Below, piece by piece: positions 14,981-18,926 of a stretch of 21,177 bases of DNA; position 1 is the first letter of the stretch, and each line of letters opens with the position of its first letter. The notes beneath the pieces were generated by a model, which worked only from the letters and a program-made list of their open reading frames with translations, made no database searches and was not told the DNA's origin. The stretch is from a virus: IMG/VR virus record IMGVR_UViG_3300034022_000567, positions 1 to 21,177 of that record; one strand, written 5' to 3'. Position numbers and translations under genes: made by a program.

Positions 14981-15205
14981 ATGAAGAACAAAGCAGCAGC
15001 AACACTGGGTCGCCTCGGCGGCAAGGTTACATCGGAAGCCAAGGCCAGCGCAGCACGCGCCAACGGCAAAAAGGGCGGCCGCCCCACAAAGCAACTTGTG
15101 GCGGATGCCCTGAGCGGCAAGGAAGACGGCACCGCCGACGCGGGCTTTGATGAGCTTTGCGCCCGCCACGGCTACGCCGAGGCGACAAGACTTTGCGGCA
15201 AGTGA
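14981..15205 (+). CDS. Small basic KGGRP-type protein, lone plus-strand gene
   Basis: A 74-residue protein from the ATG at 14981; a GTG at 14924 would add 19 residues of less typical sequence. The first half, AAATLGRLGGKVTSEAKASAA then NGKKGGRPTK, matches small basic bacterial proteins with the pattern L-G-x-x-G-G-K then G-x-K-G-G-R-P, of unknown role. The second half is acidic: ALSGKEDGTADAGFDELCARHGYAEATRL. It is the only plus-strand gene in the window. Its 3' end lies 2 bp from the methyltransferase stop (tail-to-tail). It has no clear SD-like sequence. A moron, a host-modifying protein or an antitoxin-like protein could fit. A competing minus-strand frame across the same DNA (15211 to 14927) is discussed in the findings. 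Confidence 0.6.
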   Translation: MKNKAAATLGRLGGKVTSEAKASAARANGKKGGRPTKQLVADALSGKEDGTADAGFDELCARHGYAEATRLCGK

Positions 15206-15207
15206 GT

Positions 15208-16461
15208 TCATGGTTTCTCAGCCTTGAGTTCATCGAAGGTCTTGCCGCTGGCTTCGTGGATCGCCTGCTTGCCGGTGAACTCCTGCCAGCGGGTGACGGC
15301 GACATCCACGTAGGACGGATTGAGCTCGATGGCGTGAACGCATCGGCCCGTCATTTCGCCCGCGATGATCGTGGTCCCGCTGCCGCTGAATGGCTCGTAG
15401 ACCGCTTGTCCCGGGCTCGAGTTGTTCTCGATCGGGCGCTTCATGCACTCGACCGGCTTCTGGGTGCTGTGGCCGGTCTCGCTCTTCTGCGGCTTCGGGA
15501 TTTGCCAGAGGGTCGTCTGCTTGCGGTCGCCTGCCCAGTGTCCGGTGCCGCCTTTGCGGACGGCGTACCAGCACGGCTCGTGCTGGTGGTGGTAGTGGCC
15601 GCGGCTGATGGCCATGCAGGACTTGCCCCATACGATCAGGGCACGCCGTTGAAACTCGCACGCGTCGAGGCTGGCGGCAACCTCGGGCGAGTAGACGGAG
15701 GCGTGCCAGACATAGGCCACATCGCCGGGGAAAAGCGCCCACGCATCGCGCCAGTCGGCGCGGTCGTCGTTGGCGACGGTTCCGATTGCTTTAGCTCCAA
15801 TCGGAGTGCCGTCTGCTCGCTTGGCCTTGTTCCTCCACCCCGCATCATACTCCACCCCATACGGCGGGTCGGTCACCATCAGGTGCGGCTTCACGCCGTT
15901 AAGCGCCTTGTCCACCGTGCCTTGATCCGTGCAATCCCCGCAGGCAAGTCGGTGCCTCCCCAACACCCACACGTCGCCCAGCACGCTCACCGGATCGACC
16001 GGCGGCTCTGGAACCTCGTCCGGGTCGGTTTCGCCCTCGGTGGTCTCGGCGAGCAGGTTGGCGAGTTCGTTCCCATCGAACCCCGTCAACTCCAAGTCGA
16101 ACCCATCCTCGAGCAGGTCGGCCAGCTCCAGCCCGAGCAACTCCTCATCCCAGCCCGCGTTCAGCGCCAGCTTGTTGTCGGCGATGATGTAGGCGCGGCG
16201 CTGGGTGTCGGTGAGGTGAGAAAGCCGGATGCACGGGACCTTGCCGAGCCCGAGCTTCTGCGCAGCCAGAACGCGGCCATGGCCGGCGATGATTCCGTTA
16301 TCCCCGTCAATCAAGACCGGGTTGGTGAATCCGAATTCACGGATGCTTCCGGCGATCTGCGCGACCTGCGCCTCGGAGTGGGTCCGCGTGTTGCGGGCGT
16401 AGGGGATCAGGGTGTCGGTTGGTAGCTGCTCGATTTTCATAGCGGGGAAAAATATTGTCAC
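15208..16461 (-). CDS. ParB-like domain fused to DNA methyltransferase
   Basis: A 417-residue protein starting at a GTG at 16461 that overlaps the preceding stop as GTGA; an ATG eight codons in (16440) is the alternative, but AGAGGG upstream of the GTG supports the first. Residues 1-75 are a ParB/sulfiredoxin-type domain with the box NGIIAGHGRVLAAQKLG at 55-71. After a linker of acidic and proline residues comes a methyltransferase: DPPY at 198-201 and FSGSGTT at 358-364, with the AdoMet-binding motif near the C-terminus, as in beta-class N6-adenine or N4-cytosine enzymes. Such fusions are common in phages and are thought to protect phage DNA from host restriction. The target sequence cannot be read from the protein. 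Confidence 0.85.
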   Translation of the reverse strand: MTIFFPAMKIEQLPTDTLIPYARNTRTHSEAQVAQIAGSIREFGFTNPVLIDGDNGIIAGHGRVLAAQKLGLGKVPCIRLSHLTDTQRRAYIIADNKLALNAGWDEELLGLELADLLEDGFDLELTGFDGNELANLLAETTEGETDPDEVPEPPVDPVSVLGDVWVLGRHRLACGDCTDQGTVDKALNGVKPHLMVTDPPYGVEYDAGWRNKAKRADGTPIGAKAIGTVANDDRADWRDAWALFPGDVAYVWHASVYSPEVAASLDACEFQRRALIVWGKSCMAISRGHYHHQHEPCWYAVRKGGTGHWAGDRKQTTLWQIPKPQKSETGHSTQKPVECMKRPIENNSSPGQAVYEPFSGSGTTIIAGEMTGRCVHAIELNPSYVDVAVTRWQEFTGKQAIHEASGKTFDELKAEKP

Positions 16462-17345
16462 AAGTTGCGCGCCCTCTTCAGCGCGTCAAGCGTCGGCCTG
16501 CCATCAGGACCGAGCGCATTCGGCCCCAAGCGGGCAGTCACGGCCGCGATAGCCTCGCGGCGTAGGTCAGGCGGCAAATCGTCCACGTCGGCCTCCACGC
16601 CGGCGTTGAGCTGCTTGGCCGGCCCGATCCCGAACCGGGTCAGATCGGGCGGGACCAGCACCTCGCCCTTGCGGACCAGCCCGAGGGCTTCGGCCTCCTT
16701 CCGGCTGACCGGCTGCTGGGTCATGTAGCTGTTGAACCCGAACGGCCCCCAAGGCACCTCGAAGCCGCCGATCTCGGCGGCGTTCTGGAACAGCCAGAAC
16801 TCGAAATCGTCGTAGCGGCGGACCTGGCCCTCGGCGGCGACGTGCCGATCCCGGGGCGTGACTGCGCCAGGGCGGCGGAAGAACCGGGCGGCGGGCCATC
16901 GGTTGAGCGTGCGCGGGTTGGTCACCCGCGTCTGCCAGTAGGCGAACGTCTGCGCCTGCTCGGTGTTCGTCGTGAAGATGAGCTGGAGGCGGGCATTCGA
17001 GACAACGTTCGCGATCCGGGCGTCCTTGAAATCGGCCGGATCGGCGAGGCCCTCGGACACCAGCAGCGTCCCCGCACGTTCGCGGAACTCAGCGAGGCCT
17101 CCGACCTTGTAAACGGTCTCCTCCGCGCCGGTGGTCGGGTTGGTCACGGTCTCGGTGGTCCCGGCCTGCCAGTCCAGCAGCATGTTCCGCATCCGGTTCA
17201 GCACCTTCGCGCTGGTGATCGTCGCGGAGAAAAACGACCGCTGGCGGATCGCCGGGCCGACGGCCTGCCAGTCGGCGCTGTTGAACGTCGAAGGCGCGGC
17301 CTTGCGACGGAGCAAGGCTCGGAGCGCTTCGAGGAAAGCGATCAT
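16458..17345 (-). CDS. Mu F-like head morphogenesis protein
   Basis: A 295-residue protein from the ATG at 17345, which overlaps the stop of the small membrane protein as ATGA; an upstream in-frame extension is proline/arginine-rich and unlike the rest. Residues about 36-62 contain QRSFFSATITSAKVLNRMRNMLLDWQ, which recalls the helical start of Mu F/SPP1 gp7-type minor head proteins. The family core is near 118-200: ARLQLIFTTNTEQAQTFAYWQTR, PRDRHVAAEGQV and then FWLFQNA, where the R-x-x-I-x-x-T-N-x-x-x-A and the D-x-R-x-x-H signatures match. These proteins sit inside the head near the portal. Normally the gene follows the portal; here it precedes the terminase genes. Confidence 0.75.
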   Translation of the reverse strand: MIAFLEALRALLRRKAAPSTFNSADWQAVGPAIRQRSFFSATITSAKVLNRMRNMLLDWQAGTTETVTNPTTGAEETVYKVGGLAEFRERAGTLLVSEGLADPADFKDARIANVVSNARLQLIFTTNTEQAQTFAYWQTRVTNPRTLNRWPAARFFRRPGAVTPRDRHVAAEGQVRRYDDFEFWLFQNAAEIGGFEVPWGPFGFNSYMTQQPVSRKEAEALGLVRKGEVLVPPDLTRFGIGPAKQLNAGVEADVDDLPPDLRREAIAAVTARLGPNALGPDGRPTLDALKRARNL

Positions 17346-17497
17346 TCGATGAACCCGGGGGCGGTGAGGATGCCGAGCGACCCGATCGCGCAAAGAGCGA
17401 CCCCGGTGCAACCCAAGGCCGTCACGTCGAGCAGGACCGCGCCGAGGATGATCATGGCGGCGGAGCTGAGGATGGCGGTGATTTGGCGGCGGTTCAT
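17342..17497 (-). CDS. Small two-helix membrane protein
   Basis: A 51-residue protein from the ATG at 17497 to a TGA whose overlap ATGA carries the start of the Mu F-like gene, which strongly supports it. It has a basic start, MNRRQ, a hydrophobic stretch ITAILSSAAMIILGAVLL at residues 6-23, a short polar turn DVTALGCTG, and a second hydrophobic stretch VALCAIGSLGILTAPGF at 33-49. Two short membrane helices with a basic N-terminus are typical of small holins or other phage membrane proteins, but there is no endolysin next to it and late lysis genes are not seen in this window. Two cysteines (29 and 36) could pair. The role is unknown; the gene itself is likely real. Confidence 0.6.
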   Translation of the reverse strand: MNRRQITAILSSAAMIILGAVLLDVTALGCTGVALCAIGSLGILTAPGFIE

Positions 17498-17639
17498 GCG
17501 GTGGTGGTGGAGTCGGCTCCTCAGTTGTCGCGCCCGGCCGACGGCGAACGGTTATGAAAGGGCCTTGCGGCCCGCCCTTCGGCGACACTGTGGGATGGTC
17601 GGGATTCCGTCAGGCACGCCCCCAAGATGCCGGGGCCGG

Positions 17640-17686
17640 GCGGGATTGCAAGCAGGTAACGCGGGTAACGCGGGTAACAATCCCGC
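17640..17686. repeat. Three GGTAAC repeats inside a 9-bp inverted repeat
   Basis: GGTAAC occurs at 17655, 17664 and 17673, a 9-bp periodicity, with GCG between copies. The group is flanked by perfect 9-bp inverted arms, GCGGGATTG (17640-17648) and CAATCCCGC (17678-17686). Further copies of the same core, in inverted arrangement, lie at 17841-17853. Iteron-like spacing next to replication genes suggests protein binding. Confidence 0.6.
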
Positions 17687-17724
17687 GTTGGAGGCCAACC
17701 CCTTGAAAATCATGGCGGGAGACC

Positions 17725-17769
17725 CTACTTACTTACTCTACAACTAAAAATAGATTATTAAGTAAGTAG
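17725..17769. repeat. 11-bp inverted repeat in an AT-rich tract
   Basis: Perfect arms CTACTTACTTA (17725-17735) and TAAGTAAGTAG (17759-17769) flank a 23-nt loop that is almost entirely A and T. It is the most AT-rich place in this otherwise GC-rich window. It could be an unwinding element of an origin, a long hairpin, or a binding site overlapping the candidate promoter. Confidence 0.6.
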
Positions 17770-17886
17770 CCCTCTCCAATAGGGGCTCTCTCTCTAAATT
17801 TCTCTCTCTATTTTATAGGGGATGTATTTCCCCGGTTGCTGTTACCTCGTAACCCTTTGATTTGCAGCGGAAATCCCGTCACAAGT

Positions 17887-17923
17887 AACAACAAAGCCCG
17901 CCCTCCCCGAAGGAAAGGCGGGC
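17887..17923 (-). terminator. Intrinsic terminator after the SSB-like gene
   Basis: Inverted arms GCCCGCC (17896-17902) and GGCGGGC (17917-17923), with a short inner pairing TCC/GGA. On the minus strand the stem is followed by TTTGTTGTT, a broken T-run. It starts 18 bp past the stop of the SSB-like gene and would separate the replication genes from the head genes. Confidence 0.7.
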
Positions 17924-17940
17924 CGGATGGCGATGCCCGA

Positions 17941-18279
17941 TTAGAACGGGATGTCGTCGCCGCCGTCCGCGGGGGGCTCGGATTGCACCGGCGGAGGCGC
18001 CGCAGCGGCCCGCCCGATCGGCTTCCAGTTGCCGACGACCGGCCCCTTCTCCCCGGCTTCCCGGCGCTCCTTGGGGAGGTTGACGGCAGCGAATCCGGCG
18101 TAGCCGTATTTGTCCGCGCCATCTCGATTCGGGATGAGCGTCAGCTCGAGGTAGGAGCCCTTTTCGCCGACGTGGACGGCGTTTGCCTGGATCGGAATGG
18201 CGATGAACGCGGTGCCGTCCTTCGCGGTAAACGGGCGGGCTCCGGCGAATCTGAGCAGATCGATTTTCAGGCTTTGCAT
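17941..18279 (-). CDS. SSB-like single-stranded DNA-binding protein
   Basis: A 112-residue protein from the ATG at 18279, inside the end of the preceding gene (13-bp overlap); a longer in-frame extension reads as out-of-frame basic sequence and is rejected. The N-terminal 75 residues are a beta-rich OB-like piece: SLKIDLLRF, FIAIPIQANAVHVGEKGSYLELTLIPN and KYGYAGFAAVNLPKE. A low-complexity Ala/Pro-rich linker follows, and the protein ends GGDDIPF, the acidic tip that bacterial SSBs use to bind partner proteins. The family usually has 140-180 residues, so this one is short. It would coat single-stranded DNA during phage replication and recruit host or phage proteins through its tail. The tail is strong evidence; the OB fold is inferred. 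Confidence 0.7.
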   Translation of the reverse strand: MQSLKIDLLRFAGARPFTAKDGTAFIAIPIQANAVHVGEKGSYLELTLIPNRDGADKYGYAGFAAVNLPKERREAGEKGPVVGNWKPIGRAAAAPPPVQSEPPADGGDDIPF

Positions 18280-18512
18280 GATGTTCTTCTGAGTGCGGTG
18301 AGGATGGTCTGCATGGTGCGGTTGAAGCCGATGGCAAGCAAGGATTTGTCGACGCCCTGCTCGTAGGCGGCGCGGATCGCTTCGTCGCGCGCCTTGATCG
18401 CGGGCGGTTTGTTGACTCCGGGGCTGAGTGCCTCGCTGGGTTTGCAGCCGTTGGATTTGGCGGCCTCCCGGATGCACTCGCGGATGATGAGGGCGGTTTG
18501 TTTTGTGGTCAT
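18267..18512 (-). CDS. DnaA domain IV-like small DNA-binding protein
   Basis: An 81-residue basic protein starting at the ATG at 18512. The layout recalls the C-terminal DNA-binding domain of DnaA: a first helix with IRECIREAAKSNG, a loop, then AIKARDEAIRAAYEQGVDKSLLAIGFNR, which matches the A-R-x-x-A-x-x-x-A-x-E-x-x-x-x-S/K-x-x-x-I-G-x-x-F-x-R pattern at about residues 38-65. The typical DHxT signature that contacts the DnaA box is not present; the corresponding stretch reads NRTMQTILTAL. The leader is C/A-rich with no SD-like sequence. If correct, it would bind a phage origin site, perhaps in 17640-17770. A generic helix-turn-helix regulator is the alternative. Confidence 0.5.
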   Translation of the reverse strand: MTTKQTALIIRECIREAAKSNGCKPSEALSPGVNKPPAIKARDEAIRAAYEQGVDKSLLAIGFNRTMQTILTALRRTSCKA

Positions 18513-18549
18513 GGGATTGGTTGGGGTTGGTTGAGATTGCGCGTGTCCG

Positions 18550-18579
18550 CCGCGCCCCGGTGCCCGGCGGGGTTAGCGG
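18550..18579. repeat. GC-rich hairpin between two early genes
   Basis: CCCCG (18555-18559) and CGGGG (18668 is not involved; the arm is 18568-18572) enclose an 8-nt loop, with outer CCGC (18550-18553) and GCGG (18576-18579) extending it across a small bulge. It lies 14 bp after the minus-strand stop at 18593. No T-run follows, so it is a weak terminator candidate or an RNA-stabilizing stem. Confidence 0.35.
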
Positions 18580-18592
18580 CGGGCTGGATGGG

Positions 18593-18856
18593 TTAGGCTT
18601 TCGGGGTGCGGTATTCTAGTCCGTCAGGGTTGAGCGTCATTCCGTCGTTCAGGCGAAGACGTTCGGCCCATGGCTTAAGCGAGCACACCTTAAGCTTGGT
18701 CGTGAGCTTCATCCGCTCGGTGTATCCCTTGCTGCCCTTGTGGGCCTGAGCTTGCCATTGCACCTTGGCGGTCTTGCCGTCCGTTTCGGTGATGATACCG
18801 TAGCGGGTGATGTGCGAGCTGAAGGTGTAGGCGACTGGTGTTTCGGTGGCGTTCAT
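18593..18856 (-). CDS. Small early protein of unknown function
   Basis: An 87-residue basic protein from the ATG at 18856. A TTG codon at 18907 would add 17 residues, but it lies inside a palindrome and the added residues are atypical. The sequence shows strands AYTFSSHITRYGIITE and KTAKVQWQAQ, then a basic region HKGSKGYTERMKLTTKLKVC and LKPWAERLRLNDGM. The I-T-E-T-D-G-K-T-A-K-V-Q-W run suggests a small SH3-like or beta-barrel fold that could bind nucleic acid. I do not recognise a family. It sits between the primase and the DnaA-like gene, so it belongs to the replication block. The C/A-rich leader CAACCAAACCAAGCC has no SD-like sequence. Confidence 0.55.
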   Translation of the reverse strand: MNATETPVAYTFSSHITRYGIITETDGKTAKVQWQAQAHKGSKGYTERMKLTTKLKVCSLKPWAERLRLNDGMTLNPDGLEYRTPKA

Positions 18857-18891
18857 GGCTTGGTTTGGTTGACGGCGCAAACCTACCGCGC

Positions 18892-18909
18892 CGTTGCATA
18901 AGTGCAACG
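18892..18909. repeat. 7-bp palindrome upstream of the small early gene
   Basis: Arms CGTTGCA (18892-18898) and TGCAACG (18903-18909) with a 4-nt centre TAAG. It lies 36 bp upstream of the ATG at 18856 and 18 bp after the primase stop. Its size and symmetry fit a dimeric operator. It is the only palindrome of this kind in this gap. Confidence 0.45.
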
Positions 18910-18926
18910 CAATTTTTCGATTATTT

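Larger units (their letters stand above)
17498..17940. other. Gene-free region between replication and head genes
   Basis: About 440 bp with no convincing gene. From left to right it holds a GC-rich leader before the small membrane protein, GGTAAC repeats inside a 9-bp inverted repeat (17640-17686), an AT-rich tract with an 11-bp inverted repeat (17725-17769), two CT-repeat runs (17786-17796 and 17801-17810), a GTTAC/GTAAC palindrome (17841-17853), and the terminator of the SSB-like gene (17887-17923). A late promoter or a replication origin are both plausible. A weak minus-strand pair TTGGAG (17774-17779) and TAATCT (17752-17757), 16 bp apart, is a candidate promoter. Confidence 0.55.

Noticed and set aside
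15157-16425. Long plus-strand open frame of about 420 codons over the methyltransferase gene
   Set aside because: It is fully antisense to a well-supported gene with DPPY and FSGSGTT motifs; long antisense frames are expected in GC-rich DNA, and its sequence shows no domain.
17498-17588. N-terminal extension of the Mu F-like protein up to 17588
   Set aside because: The extension is Pro/Arg/His-rich and covers the 51-residue membrane gene in another frame; the ATG at 17345 has an ATGA overlap.
17640-17770. CRISPR-like array
   Set aside because: The repeats are 6-9 bp with 3-bp spacing and no spacer-length units; this is not a CRISPR array.
17808-18122. Minus-strand frame of about 100 codons overlapping the SSB-like gene and the terminator
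   Set aside because: It is out of frame with the SSB-like gene and reads through the terminator hairpin; the sequence is Arg/Ser-rich with no domain.
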